A stretch of 64,000 nucleotides of DNA from Parapedobacter tibetensis (GTDB taxonomy: Bacteria > Bacteroidota > Bacteroidia > Sphingobacteriales > Sphingobacteriaceae), in NCBI RefSeq assembly GCF_024704835.1, contig NZ_JAMXBE010000003.1:62001-126000 (forward strand). The letters are read 5' to 3'. The notes under the pieces were generated by a model, which made no database searches, was not told where the DNA came from, and saw only the letters and a list, made by a program, of their open reading frames with translations. Position 1 is the first letter of the stretch, and each line of letters begins with the position of its first letter. This document shows positions 26,595-36,192 of the stretch, piece by piece. Position numbers and translations under genes: made by a program.

Positions 26595-27990
26595 TACCCA
26601 CCTCGTCCGCATTGAAAACAGGGTCTTTTCCAGCTTTTCGTTGCGTGCGGTAATCCTTAAGCGCGCGTAAGGCTGGTTTATGCAGCAGTAATATGGCAAT
26701 AAGATTGAGCCAGGCCATGAGCCCTACCCCGATATCGCCCAACGTCCAAGCCGCTTCGGCCGTTTTGATCGTGCCATAGAATGTAGCTCCAAGTATGAGG
26801 AACCTCAGTCCCCATATTGCCCATTTATGGCGACCTTGTTTGTCAAGGTAACTTAAATTCGTCTCCGCCATATAATAATAGGCCATAATGGTAGTAAAGG
26901 CAAAGAAAAGCAAGGCCAGTGCCACAAACCCTGCACCTAAATAAGGAAAATGGTGTGCAATGGCGTATTGCGTGTACTCCGGACCATCCTTTATCTCGGG
27001 CAGATTTTCAACGATAAAGCCTCCCGATGGGTTCTTTACATTATACTGTCCGGTAAAGAGAATCATCAAGGCCGTTGCCGTGCAGATAAACAAGGTGTCT
27101 ACATAAACTGAAAAGGACTGGACCAACCCCTGTTTCACCGGATGGCTTACCTCGGCAGCCGCAGCCGCATGTGGCGCGGTCCCCTGCCCCGCTTCATTGG
27201 AATAAATCCCCCTTTTCACACCCCAGGCAATAGCCATACCGATAATACCACCAAAAGCCGGCTCCAGGTTAAAAGCCGATTTAAAGATTAATGCAAACAT
27301 CGCAGGTACCTCTGCGATGTTCAACGCGATGATGACAATAGCCATGAGGATATATGCAGCGGCCATAAACGGCACCACCACTTCCGCAACCTTACTGATT
27401 CGTTTTACTCCACCGAAAATAACCAAACCAAGCAATAACGTCAGTGCAATACCCGTATAGATCATCGGTATATCAAAGGCAGTGCTCATGCCCTTTGCAA
27501 TGCTATTGCTCTGCACACCAGGCAGGAAAAGTGCCGTGCTGAATACCGTTACTATCGCAAACAGCACAGCATACCACTTTACGCCAAGCCCTTTTTCAAT
27601 ATAAAAAGCAGGGCCGCCCCGATATTGCCCGTCTTTCACTTCCTTATAAAGTTGGCCCAGAGTGGCCTCAATGAATGCGGAGGCACTCCCCAAGAAAGCG
27701 ATGGTCCACATCCAGAACACCGCGCCGGGACCACCCATGGCAATTGCTGTAGCCACCCCGGCGATATTACCCGTTCCTACGCGGCCGGATATGGCCAGCG
27801 CAAATGCCTGAAAAGACGAAATGCCCTTTTTGGAGGCATTTCCTTTGAACAACAGGCGGATCATCTCCCTGAAATACCTCACCTGCAAAAATCGGGTTGC
27901 AAATGAAAAATAAATTCCTGCTCCGAGACACAAAACGATAAGCGCATTGCTCCACACAATGTTATTTACGGTATTAATCAATTGTTCCAT
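26566..27990 (-). CDS. Alanine/glycine:cation symporter (AGCS family)
   Basis: The 474-residue inner-membrane protein has about ten hydrophobic helices. AGCS signatures are GRVGTGNIAGVATAIAMGGP (near 70-90) and EAGQGTAPHAAAAAEVSHP (near 265-285). The family imports D/L-alanine or glycine with Na+. Met at 27990 (MEQLINTVNNIVW) is preferred over the longer frame to 28020, since the 10 extra residues are not typical. It is transcribed alone, convergent with the efflux operon. A weak TTAATTTG box is seen at about 28059-28066. Confidence 0.93.
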   Translation of the reverse strand: MEQLINTVNNIVWSNALIVLCLGAGIYFSFATRFLQVRYFREMIRLLFKGNASKKGISSFQAFALAISGRVGTGNIAGVATAIAMGGPGAVFWMWTIAFLGSASAFIEATLGQLYKEVKDGQYRGGPAFYIEKGLGVKWYAVLFAIVTVFSTALFLPGVQSNSIAKGMSTAFDIPMIYTGIALTLLLGLVIFGGVKRISKVAEVVVPFMAAAYILMAIVIIALNIAEVPAMFALIFKSAFNLEPAFGGIIGMAIAWGVKRGIYSNEAGQGTAPHAAAAAEVSHPVKQGLVQSFSVYVDTLFICTATALMILFTGQYNVKNPSGGFIVENLPEIKDGPEYTQYAIAHHFPYLGAGFVALALLFFAFTTIMAYYYMAETNLSYLDKQGRHKWAIWGLRFLILGATFYGTIKTAEAAWTLGDIGVGLMAWLNLIAILLLHKPALRALKDYRTQRKAGKDPVFNADEVGIKNTDMWKN

Positions 27991-28173
27991 AAGGGCTTTC
28001 GGCTCAACATGCAGCCGCAAATCGTGTTTTTAAGGGTTAGTATTGCTCCAAAGGGCCGCAAATTAAACATATTCTATACATTTGACGAATAAAAACACCA
28101 AAAAACATATATTTCACCAGCCTGTTCACTAAAATTCCATATAACCAAACATATAGCGTCAAGCTAAACAATA

Positions 28174-28212
28174 AAAAAACCCTTGCAACACTATTGAGCA
28201 TTGCAAGGGTTC
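28174..28212 (-). terminator. Intrinsic terminator of the aldolase gene
   Basis: A perfect 11-bp stem (AACCCTTGCAA against TTGCAAGGGTT, 12-base loop) is followed on the minus strand by a run of seven T. It lies about 40 bases past the aldolase stop codon. The rest of 28021-28252 shows no gene. Confidence 0.85.
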
Positions 28213-28252
28213 CTTATAATAAGTTGTATTACAGATATTGACAGAAGTTCGA

Positions 28253-29332
28253 CTATAACTTGCTGTTCGCATCCACTGCATTCAATTCCTCGAAAGCTTG
28301 AGTAAGCCTTTTCACAAGGCTTTCCTCTGCTTTGCGCAACCACACCCGTGGGTCATAGTATTTCTTATTGGGTGAATCGGCGCCTTCAGGGTTGCCGATT
28401 TGGCTTTGCAGATAGCCTTCTTTGGATTGATAGTGTCCGCGCACTCCGTCCCAAAATGCCCATTGGATATCGGTATCGATGTTCATTTTGACGGCACCGT
28501 ATGAGATGGCTTCCGCAATTTCTTCAGGAGCCGAACCTGACCCACCGTGAAATACGAAGTCGACAGGTTTCTCGGCCGATAATCTAAACCGCTCCCGGAT
28601 ATAATCCTGTGAATTTTTCAGGATCACGGGTTGTAGCTTCACATTACCGGGTTTGTATACGCCATGCACATTGCCAAAGGCGGCGGCCACGGTAAATTTG
28701 TCACTCACCTTATTCAGTTCCTCATAAGCATAACCCACTTCCGAAGGTTGGGTATACAATTTAGAGCTATCCACATCGGTATTATCTACACCGTCCTCTT
28801 CTCCTCCAGTGACTCCCAGTTCGATTTCAATCGTCATGCCAAGTGGTTTCATCCGTGCTAAATATTTGGATGAAATTTCAATATTTTCCTCAATGGGTTC
28901 TTCAGAAAGATCGAGCATATGAGAGGAAAATAACGGTTTCCCGTGCTGTTTGAAAAAGCGCTCGCCATAATCAAGCAATCCATCAATCCAGGGCAGCAAT
29001 TTCTTGGCAGCATGATCGGTATGCAAGACTACGGCAATGCCATAATATTCGGCCAACAGGTGTATATGCTGCGCAGCGGAAACACCGCCAAGGATGCAAG
29101 CCTGCAAGCCGTCATTGTTGAGCGACTTACCGGCATAGAACTGTGCTCCGCCATTGGACAATTGGATGATCACCGGTGAATTGACCGCTTTCGCAGTTTC
29201 CATCACTGCATTGATGGAGTTGGTACCGATGACGTTGACGGCAGGTAAAGCAAATTTGTTGGCCTTGGCCACGCTAAACAATTCCTGAACGGCATCTCCC
29301 GTAACGACTCCTTTGAAATCTTTCAAACTCAT
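28253..29332 (-). CDS. fbaA: Class II fructose-1,6-bisphosphate aldolase
   Basis: The 359-residue length and sequence fit the class IIA (FbaA) enzymes, Zn-dependent aldolases that split fructose-1,6-bisphosphate to DHAP and glyceraldehyde-3-phosphate. Visible motifs: VVLHTDHAAKKLLPWIDGLL with the zinc/catalytic His-Asp pair, the cation site region EIELGVTGGEEDGVDN, and the phosphate-binding FVFHGGSGSAPEEI with NIDTDIQWAFWDGV. It is monocistronic, with a strong terminator downstream and a near-consensus TACTTTCG box at 29367-29374 upstream. Function secure. Confidence 0.96.
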   Translation of the reverse strand: MSLKDFKGVVTGDAVQELFSVAKANKFALPAVNVIGTNSINAVMETAKAVNSPVIIQLSNGGAQFYAGKSLNNDGLQACILGGVSAAQHIHLLAEYYGIAVVLHTDHAAKKLLPWIDGLLDYGERFFKQHGKPLFSSHMLDLSEEPIEENIEISSKYLARMKPLGMTIEIELGVTGGEEDGVDNTDVDSSKLYTQPSEVGYAYEELNKVSDKFTVAAAFGNVHGVYKPGNVKLQPVILKNSQDYIRERFRLSAEKPVDFVFHGGSGSAPEEIAEAISYGAVKMNIDTDIQWAFWDGVRGHYQSKEGYLQSQIGNPEGADSPNKKYYDPRVWLRKAEESLVKRLTQAFEELNAVDANSKL

Positions 29333-29410
29333 GATATTCTTTCTTTTTTGCGTTGATTAACGGCTTCGAAAGTAGGGATAATTTTTTAAAATGAGTGAAT
29401 GAAACGTGGA

Positions 29411-31504
29411 TTAATACCTCACCATTACTCCTCCATAAAAATTTCTTCGAGCGGCTGCATTGAAGAAGCGGCCACCAAAAGCATTGATATCATTGCCAAG
29501 GCTATACCCTTGGTTGAGGATATTATCCGCGCCAACGAAAAATTGCAATTTCAGTTGGTGTCCCAACGATCGCCACCAACTCACTTTTGCCTGTAGCAGC
29601 TGGTAGGCATCAGCATGTACGGTATTGGCATCATTTAGCGGGATGCTTGATGTGTAATTATGCATCAAATAAGCCTCAATATTCAACGGAAATTGCACTA
29701 ATAGGCTGCTAACTAGGGTTTCCGATGGCACACCTGTGAGCTTATTGCCCGTGAAATCAAACTCCTCCCCTATGCGATAATCACCAAATCGGAACCTGCT
29801 GATGGTTAGATTTGCGCCGATCTCCAGACCACGCAACCAACCTGCTTGGCGGGGTTCGACTGCCCATGTGGACGCGGAAAATTCAATCCCCCGTTGATCT
29901 ACCCCTCCGGCATTGCCGAAAAATTCGGCTCCCGTCTCACGTACTTGGCGGATAATGGCATCTTCCATGCGGTAATAAAACACGGAACCATCAATGAATA
30001 TGCGGCGATTGTCGGTCTGCCACCGGAATCCGGTTTCATAATTCCAACCCGTTTCTGCTTCCAGCAAGGTATTGATGACGTTATCAGATGGGCGTACCTC
30101 AGCAATGGTAGGTGGTGAATACCCTCTTGATACGGATGCCCGCCATGCAAGATGCCGATTAAGCAGGTAGGACAACGCAATCCTCGGCATCCATTCGGCA
30201 TCAAAACGCTTGTCCGTAAACATGGATTCATGCATTGGGAAAATGGATCTAAATCCATATCCATAATAATTGAGACTCAAGGAGCCTTCCAGGAAAAGCC
30301 GGTTACGCATATCCGCGCTGAAACGCGCAAAATAAAAATGTTGGTTGTTTTTCAACGCGTCAGCAGCTTGCTCATTACCTAGTGAGCCGCCATTATTGTC
30401 ATAATTATAAATATCTGCCCGTCCATACTGCCATTCTACCCCTGCGTTGGCACGCCAAGAAAAAACATCGGAATTGCTATTGGCGTAGTCGAAATAAGAA
30501 CGGAAGCCAACGTTGTACTCATCCCGTATCTCATAATTGGTGATAAAGGGGTTGCTGAAATCGGTATGCGAGCCAAAAACACTGACAACATGCCTTAGGT
30601 TTCCAGTAAGTTGGGCATCGTGCACAATGCCACCTATCAAAGTCTTATTGATGATACCGGCTTGTTGTTCCGCGGCGCCGGGTATGGTAGCCGTAGCTGG
30701 CCGCGCCAGTTTCGGATCCTCGGCATATTGTGCCTCCGTGAGTCCGCCCGATGTTTGATAACGTAAATCGGAATACAGGGCCAGTAGACGAAACTCGTTA
30801 GTTTGATTGTATTTCCAACGTTGCGCGGTTTGGAAAGCAGCCCGTTTCATCGCCGAATTTTGCCGGTATCCATCGGCACGCTGATAGGCTTGGTTGACAC
30901 TGAATCGATAGTTGGATGACGGATGCATCTCCACCGCTAGCTGTTGGTGGAATAACCCATAGGATCCTCCGCTGAAGCGCAAAGACCCCGTATTGGACTT
31001 CCCTGATAGGCCTGCTGGCCGAATCAGAACCACCCCACCGGAATTGGCGCCAAAAATGCTGCCATCTGGCCCCTTCAGCACCTCAATATCACCTACGCTA
31101 CCAGCATCAAGTATGTTGAGGTAAGTATTTCCTCCGGCATCGGTTAGCGGAATCTCATCCAAATATACCTTTACATTCCGTACACCAAAAGGTGAGCGTA
31201 ACAAGCTGCCCCTAAGTGACAATCGGTAACTTCCCGGAGAACGTTCTTCCATCCGTACTCCGGGGATGGTATTGATAGCGGGCAACAAGGTCGTTCCGCT
31301 TTGATGATGCAATGTGGTATTGCTAATTATACCCGCCGAAGCGGTAAGGCGTAACAAGGGTTGTTCGGCGAAATAGGCCCTTACCATCACTTCTTCCAAA
31401 TGGGTGATATCTTGATGGGTAGTATCTTGGGGGGATTGCTGCGCAATGGAAAGGAATACCGGAAGAACTGATAGGAACATAATGACGCTAACTAACCTTG
31501 TCAT
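29411..31504 (-). CDS. TonB-dependent outer-membrane receptor
   Basis: The 697-residue receptor has a signal peptide (about 1-20, ending SIAQQ), a plausible TonB box (LEEVMVRAY), a plug domain (about 45-150, with PGVRMEERSPGSYRLSLRGS and DIEVLKGPDGSIFGANSGGV) and a 22-strand-type barrel ending in NFYGGVMVRY, with the terminal aromatic-containing strand. The plug style resembles siderophore or ferric-citrate receptors rather than SusC (no CarboxypepD-like domain, no SusD neighbour). Ligand not predictable. Start 31504 is chosen because the longer frame (31564) adds 20 hydrophobic residues ahead of a complete signal peptide. Confidence 0.9.
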   Translation of the reverse strand: MTRLVSVIMFLSVLPVFLSIAQQSPQDTTHQDITHLEEVMVRAYFAEQPLLRLTASAGIISNTTLHHQSGTTLLPAINTIPGVRMEERSPGSYRLSLRGSLLRSPFGVRNVKVYLDEIPLTDAGGNTYLNILDAGSVGDIEVLKGPDGSIFGANSGGVVLIRPAGLSGKSNTGSLRFSGGSYGLFHQQLAVEMHPSSNYRFSVNQAYQRADGYRQNSAMKRAAFQTAQRWKYNQTNEFRLLALYSDLRYQTSGGLTEAQYAEDPKLARPATATIPGAAEQQAGIINKTLIGGIVHDAQLTGNLRHVVSVFGSHTDFSNPFITNYEIRDEYNVGFRSYFDYANSNSDVFSWRANAGVEWQYGRADIYNYDNNGGSLGNEQAADALKNNQHFYFARFSADMRNRLFLEGSLSLNYYGYGFRSIFPMHESMFTDKRFDAEWMPRIALSYLLNRHLAWRASVSRGYSPPTIAEVRPSDNVINTLLEAETGWNYETGFRWQTDNRRIFIDGSVFYYRMEDAIIRQVRETGAEFFGNAGGVDQRGIEFSASTWAVEPRQAGWLRGLEIGANLTISRFRFGDYRIGEEFDFTGNKLTGVPSETLVSSLLVQFPLNIEAYLMHNYTSSIPLNDANTVHADAYQLLQAKVSWWRSLGHQLKLQFFVGADNILNQGYSLGNDINAFGGRFFNAAARRNFYGGVMVRY

Positions 31505-31683
31505 AATTATTATAAATTGCGGGTAACATGGAAACAAAAAAATATCCGTGACGAAAATAAACAATATACACCTAGCTTATCGCACCAAATCGCATTTGTA
31601 ACATCATTTAAACTTTAATGGCTTGCCGGAGTCTAACTATAAATAGAACACAGTTAAATAGAACAGATAAAAGGACTTATACC

Positions 31684-32322
31684 ATGAAAACGATCATCGC
31701 ATTCACCCTAATCATTAGCTCAAGCGTTGCGCTTGCACAAGAAGAGAGCATCAAGCATATTTCAAAACTGGAAATAGGACGCAAAGATAAGGAAGTTTTT
31801 GGGGGACGGGATTCCTCCTTGGTGTTACATATTGATACCTTGATCATGAAAGACAGGGCGCAATTGATTTTTTTCGCCAAAAAGGATGTCAAACTCACCG
31901 TAAAGCACGCTGAAATCGACAAACGTGCCTATATCTTTGGCACAGATGGCAAAAACAACGGGTCTGATTTTGATATCGATATTCGGTTTGACAAACTTGG
32001 AGCATTGTATGTGTTGGCTGGTGGCCATGATGCAAGTAATAACGGATCGCGCACACATCCCAATGGAGATGGAGGAAATGTGAATTTCACTTATGCCAGT
32101 GATGGTATCATGCCGCAGACCGAGGATAGGAAATCACCGAATTACCTCCAAATCGACACCCGAGCCGGTGGATACCGGGTAAATCCACAAAGCGACCTCA
32201 ATAACATCTATAGTTTAATCAACACGCGATCCGCAGGCCGGCCATTGGGCAACTTAAGCCAAGGGACTGTGTATTCGGGTTCACCCGGTAAGGATGGGAA
32301 AAGTACCGTCAAGGCAAGATAA
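31684..32322 (+). CDS. Secreted protein of unknown function
   Basis: A 212-residue protein with a clear signal peptide (about 1-18, ending ALAQ), so probably periplasmic or exported. The body is rich in short beta segments and in Gly/Asn/Asp turns (GTDGKNNGSDFDIDIRFD, AGGHDASNNGSRTHPNGDGG, SGSPGKDGKS), which suggests a beta-sandwich or beta-helix-like fold with metal-binding turns; this is inference. I recognise no family. Met 31684 is chosen since the longer frame (31618) lacks a signal peptide. Its last 14 bases overlap the convergent epimerase gene. Confidence 0.65.
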   Translation: MKTIIAFTLIISSSVALAQEESIKHISKLEIGRKDKEVFGGRDSSLVLHIDTLIMKDRAQLIFFAKKDVKLTVKHAEIDKRAYIFGTDGKNNGSDFDIDIRFDKLGALYVLAGGHDASNNGSRTHPNGDGGNVNFTYASDGIMPQTEDRKSPNYLQIDTRAGGYRVNPQSDLNNIYSLINTRSAGRPLGNLSQGTVYSGSPGKDGKSTVKAR

Positions 32323-33226
32323 CTGCTTCCAAGGCTTCTGCAATAGTAGGGTATCGGAATTGGAACCCTGCGTTGCGGATTTTTTCGGACGATACACGGG
32401 TGCTGCTGAGGAGCATTTCACTCATTTGCCCCATAACGGTTTTTAGTAAAAATTTTGGAATATGCGGTAGCCAAATGGGCTTGCCCAAATGCTTGGCCAT
32501 GGTGCCAACAAAGGTCGAAAAAGTAATTTGCTCGGGAGCGGCCATGTTATAAGCCCCAGCTATCCCGTTATGTTCCAAAGCAAAGATATACATGGCTACG
32601 GTATCATCGATATGTATCCATGGCATCCATTGCTTACCCGTTCCAGGCACAGCACCCAATCCCTTCCTCACCATGTTGGCCAGTTTGCGATAGACCCCGC
32701 CATTAGCTGACAATACCATTCCACTCCTCAATGAGACCGTCCGCAGCCTTAAATCCTTGCCCTGACTCACCGCTTGCTCCCATTTTAAACAAGTTTGCCC
32801 AAGGAAATCGTTTTTGGGAGCCTTATCTTCGGTCATCAATTCATCGCCCCTATCATTATAATATCCGGAAGCCGAGGCAGACACCACTGTTTTGACGTTA
32901 TGGTTAGGATTCTTTTTCAACAAATCATAAATCAATGCGATGGATTTTGTTCGGCTTTCAAGGATGGTACGTTTGCGGCTGTTACTCCAAGGCAGAGCGC
33001 CTATGTTTTCTCCGGCAAGATGTATGACGGCCTCAACCCCATCGACGCAAGCCATGTCTACCTCCCCTTTTGAAACATCCCATTCATAAAACTGAACGGA
33101 CGGCGATTCGGCTTGCTGTTTATGCCTACTTAATACCTTGACCGAATAATTGCGGTTTACTAATGCGGTGACCAGTTCTTGGCCTATCAAACCGCTTGCC
33201 CCAGTTACCAAAACACTTTTTTGCAT
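32309..33226 (-). CDS. TIGR01777-family epimerase (SDR39U1-like)
   Basis: A 305-residue extended SDR: the Rossmann motif VLVTGASGLIGQELV (about 5-19) starts it, VIHLAGENI and SRTKSIALIYDLL follow, and the catalytic-region Tyr appears in SASASGYYNDRG. The C-terminal DUF1731 domain is recognisable (HLGKPIWLPHIPKFLLKTVMG, SSTRVSSEKIRNAGF). The family is widespread, and its substrate has not been established to my knowledge. It lies 7 bases after the upstream SDR gene (33234-34130), so the two are probably cotranscribed. The start at 33226 is preferred over 33256. Confidence 0.88.
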   Translation of the reverse strand: MQKSVLVTGASGLIGQELVTALVNRNYSVKVLSRHKQQAESPSVQFYEWDVSKGEVDMACVDGVEAVIHLAGENIGALPWSNSRKRTILESRTKSIALIYDLLKKNPNHNVKTVVSASASGYYNDRGDELMTEDKAPKNDFLGQTCLKWEQAVSQGKDLRLRTVSLRSGMVLSANGGVYRKLANMVRKGLGAVPGTGKQWMPWIHIDDTVAMYIFALEHNGIAGAYNMAAPEQITFSTFVGTMAKHLGKPIWLPHIPKFLLKTVMGQMSEMLLSSTRVSSEKIRNAGFQFRYPTIAEALEAVILP

Positions 33227-33233
33227 AACTTCA

Positions 33234-34130
33234 TCATTTACCCATCGGATGTCCACTTTCCAAAGCCCCCAACGCCCGATTTATTGCATCGTCGAATGGG
33301 GTCAATTCGACGGGAAATAGCACATCCAACCCATTTTTTTTACACAATAGGTCGCTACGCATATTCGCGATGAATGCCGAGGACACATCTTGTTCAAATT
33401 TATAAAGATAGCGTGATACCAACGTAGCCAATGACAGTCCCAATGCTGGCAAGGGCACGATTTTTTTCCGTAGCTTGGCGAGCTGTAAATACCGTTCAAA
33501 AACCTCCCGGTATGTCATGATCTCCGGCCCGCCAATATCATAGGATTCACCATAAGTTCTTGGGTCAAGCATGATATGGTTCAGATACGCACATACATCC
33601 AATAAATGTACAGGCTGGCAGCGATTTTCTGCAAACTCCTTGGGAACCATTATGATATTTTTCTTCGCTAATTTTGACAGAATATTCATCAATATAGACC
33701 CATTGCCTATAATATTACTTACCCTAATTATGGTATAATGCAGCCCGCTACCATGTAGATAAGAATCAATAAGATCCACGCTATCATCGACCAATTTAGT
33801 CACATAAATTAAGTGTTGGCAAGCGATGTCCTGCAAGGAATTGATATATCGCTGTAAGGCAATCCGTTCCATTTCCAGTCGGATATCAAGCTCATTGGCC
33901 GGAGATTGGTTGAAATAAAAGGCAACTCGGGTATCCCTACTTATTTCCGGATGGAGAGCACCCCTAAACATATCGCCCTCCGTGACGGTTATACCATAAT
34001 TATCAGGTACGTGCTTATAAAAGAGATTCCTATTCCGTACCAAGCAGGTTACTTTATAATCTTCTTCAGCAAGAAATATTGCTATATTTCTCGCTAAATA
34101 ATTATTAAGGCCAGTTATCAGGACTTCCAT
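33234..34130 (-). CDS. Atypical SDR / NmrA-like NAD(P)-binding protein
   Basis: The 298-residue protein has an N-terminal NAD(P) fold, but the glycine motif is degenerate (VLITGLNNYLARNIAIFL instead of TGxxGxxG). Residues about 95-150 (QHLIYVTKLVDD, GLHYTIIRVSNIIGNG) and YDIGGPEIMTYREVFERYL match complex-I-like or NmrA-type atypical SDRs, which often bind a nucleotide without full catalysis. It lies immediately upstream of the TIGR01777 gene. Function unknown. The loss of two glycines in the nucleotide motif is notable. Confidence 0.8.
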   Translation of the reverse strand: MEVLITGLNNYLARNIAIFLAEEDYKVTCLVRNRNLFYKHVPDNYGITVTEGDMFRGALHPEISRDTRVAFYFNQSPANELDIRLEMERIALQRYINSLQDIACQHLIYVTKLVDDSVDLIDSYLHGSGLHYTIIRVSNIIGNGSILMNILSKLAKKNIIMVPKEFAENRCQPVHLLDVCAYLNHIMLDPRTYGESYDIGGPEIMTYREVFERYLQLAKLRKKIVPLPALGLSLATLVSRYLYKFEQDVSSAFIANMRSDLLCKKNGLDVLFPVELTPFDDAINRALGALESGHPMGK

Positions 34131-34302
34131 ATGCTATGTATACACCTCAGAATGCGGCTTGGTTATTAGCTATTACAATTGAAAACAGAATATGTTTCCG
34201 GTCAATGATAATTTTCTTCGGCAAAAATAGCATTAAAAATGATTTACCCATCAACGCTACATCCTTCCAATACATGGATTTAATTTTGCAATAATTTTAT
34301 CC

Positions 34303-34310
34303 TACATTTG
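34303..34310 (+). promoter_or_regulatory. -7 promoter box of etfB-etfA
   Basis: TACATTTG matches TAnnTTTG, 16 bases before the etfB ATG. A TTTG occurs only 14 bases upstream (34285-34288), so the -33 element is not at consensus spacing. Confidence 0.5.
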
Positions 34311-34326
34311 TGAAAAACCAATTGTT

Positions 34327-35064
34327 ATGAATATTTTAGTATGCATTAGTAATGTACCTGACACGACATCAAAGATATCCTTCACCAATGACAAAACGAC
34401 ATTCAATACCACTGGAATCCAATACATTGTCAATCCTTACGATGAGATAGCCCTCTCAAAAGCAATTGGCCTAGCCGAGGGCGGGCAAGGTACCGTAACG
34501 GTTATCAATGTGGGCGAATCCAGTACCGAGCCTACCATCCGCAAGGCGCTGGCCACAGGTGCCGATGAAGCCGTTCGGATAAATGCAGCACCACGTGATG
34601 CGTGGTTTGTAGCCCATCAGATTGCGGCTTATGCCAAGGATAAAAATTTCGACCTCATCCTTACCGGACGCGAGTCCATCGACTACAACGGTTCCCAAGT
34701 AGCGGCCTTCGTGGGCGAATTGCTCGGCATCCCTTCGGTTGCCACCGCCAAGAAAATAGACATCGCTAATCATACCGCCACGGTGGAACGCGAGATCGAA
34801 GGAGGCAAGGAAGTGCTTTCCATCCCACTCCCGCTCATTGCAGGCACCGCCGAAGGTGTAGCCGAACCACGCATCCCCAACATGCGCGGTATCATGACCG
34901 CTCGTACCAAGCCACTGGCTGTAATCGATGCCATAGATGTGCCCGTATTAGCTAACGTGGTTAAATACGAAATCCCTGAACCAAGAGGTGCTGTTACGTT
35001 AGTAGAAGCCAGCGAAGTAGAAAAACTTGTAGACTTATTGCATAATAAGGCGAGGGTGATTTAG
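34327..35064 (+). CDS. etfB: Electron transfer flavoprotein beta subunit
   Basis: The 245-residue EtfB begins MNILVCISNVPDTTSKI and carries the AMP/adenine-binding region (NVGESSTEPTIRKALATGAD; ILTGRESIDYNGSQVAAFVG). The beta/alpha heterodimer takes electrons from acyl-CoA and other dehydrogenases and passes them to an ETF:quinone oxidoreductase. It is followed by etfA after 42 bases, the normal order. The length is typical of the Bacteroidota type. Confidence 0.96.
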   Translation: MNILVCISNVPDTTSKISFTNDKTTFNTTGIQYIVNPYDEIALSKAIGLAEGGQGTVTVINVGESSTEPTIRKALATGADEAVRINAAPRDAWFVAHQIAAYAKDKNFDLILTGRESIDYNGSQVAAFVGELLGIPSVATAKKIDIANHTATVEREIEGGKEVLSIPLPLIAGTAEGVAEPRIPNMRGIMTARTKPLAVIDAIDVPVLANVVKYEIPEPRGAVTLVEASEVEKLVDLLHNKARVI

Positions 35065-35106
35065 TTTGGGAAGAGTGAATCAACGAATAAGCAAAAAGAA
35101 AAAAAT

Positions 35107-36081
35107 ATGTCAGTTTTAGTATATGCCGAAAATACCGATGGCAAATTCAAGAAATCCGTCCATGAAGTGATTTCCTATGCCAAGGCCGTCGCCGACGACT
35201 TGAATACCTCCTTAACCGCTATATCCATTGGGGACGTAGCCTCCGATGAGCTGAATACGTTGGGCAACTATGGCGCTTCCAAGGTATTAGATGTCTCTTC
35301 GGAACAACTTAAAAAATTCATCAACCAGGCGTATGCATCCGTGATTGCGGCTGCCGCGAATGAACTCGATGCCAGCCTCGTGGTGATCTCCAATTCATTC
35401 AGTGGAAAGGGACTGGCCCCACGTATTGCGGCCAAACTTGAAGCCGGACTGGCAGCAGGTGCCGTGGAATTGCCCAATGTTGATGGCGATAAGCTTACCG
35501 TCAAAAAAACAGCCTTTTCGGGTAAAGCATTTGCCATCGTCGAGCTCTCTTCGGCCAAAAAAGTCATTGCGCTCAATCCAAACGCATTTGAAGTGCGCGA
35601 AACCGGGGGAAGCGCCCAAGTGGAAGCTTTCAATCCGGAAATCAGCGGCAACGACCTCGCCACGGTCATCCAAGATATCGTCCGTGCCACGGACAAAGTG
35701 ACGTTGCCCGATGCAGAAATCGTGGTTTCCGCGGGCCGTGGGCTTAAAGGTCCCGAAAACTGGCATATTGTAGAAGAGCTTGCTGAAGTTTTGGGGGCGG
35801 CCATGGCTTGCTCCAAGCCAGTGTCTGACGCCGGGTGGCGGCCACATTCAGAACACGTGGGCCAAACAGGCATTGCCGTAAGCCCCAATCTGTATATCGC
35901 CATCGGTATTTCCGGCGCCATTCAGCACTTAGCTGGGGTAAGCTCTTCAAAAACCATTGTGGTCATCAATAAGGATCCCGAAGCACCATTCTTCAAAGTG
36001 GCTGATTACGGCATTGTGGGTGATGCTTTCGAAGTGGTACCCAAACTTACAGCGGCCATCAAAGCCTATAAAGGCAACTAA
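35107..36081 (+). CDS. etfA: Electron transfer flavoprotein alpha subunit
   Basis: The 324-residue EtfA has an N-terminal domain pairing with EtfB and a C-terminal FAD domain: VVSAGRGLKGPENWHIVEEL, MACSKPVSDAGWRPHSEHVG, QTGIAVSPNLYIAIGISGAI and VVINKDPEAPFFKVADYGIV together form the classic FAD-binding signature. It forms the flavin-carrying part of the heterodimer with EtfB encoded 42 bases upstream. A bifunctional-nuclease gene follows, but it has its own promoter. Confidence 0.97.
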   Translation: MSVLVYAENTDGKFKKSVHEVISYAKAVADDLNTSLTAISIGDVASDELNTLGNYGASKVLDVSSEQLKKFINQAYASVIAAAANELDASLVVISNSFSGKGLAPRIAAKLEAGLAAGAVELPNVDGDKLTVKKTAFSGKAFAIVELSSAKKVIALNPNAFEVRETGGSAQVEAFNPEISGNDLATVIQDIVRATDKVTLPDAEIVVSAGRGLKGPENWHIVEELAEVLGAAMACSKPVSDAGWRPHSEHVGQTGIAVSPNLYIAIGISGAIQHLAGVSSSKTIVVINKDPEAPFFKVADYGIVGDAFEVVPKLTAAIKAYKGN

Positions 36082-36084
36082 TCG

Positions 36085-36116
36085 TTTGATTTTTTACGGA
36101 AAAGCTGCTATCTTTA
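36085..36116 (+). promoter_or_regulatory. Promoter of the bifunctional-nuclease gene
   Basis: TTTG (36085-36088), a 20-base spacer and TATCTTTA (36109-36116) match the Bacteroidota consensus with one mismatch. A second box, CATCTTTG at 36163-36170, is also near the start. Confidence 0.45.
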
Positions 36117-36192
36117 TGGTACAAAAACAATAAAGGTGGCAGCATTTCCCAATAACAATTCGCATCTTTGCAATTCTTGCATTGAATGGGGC

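Noticed and set aside
35268-35921. 217-codon minus-strand frame over etfA
   Set aside because: It is opposite to a secure EtfA sequence, has a Ser/Ala-rich product and no neighbours in phase.
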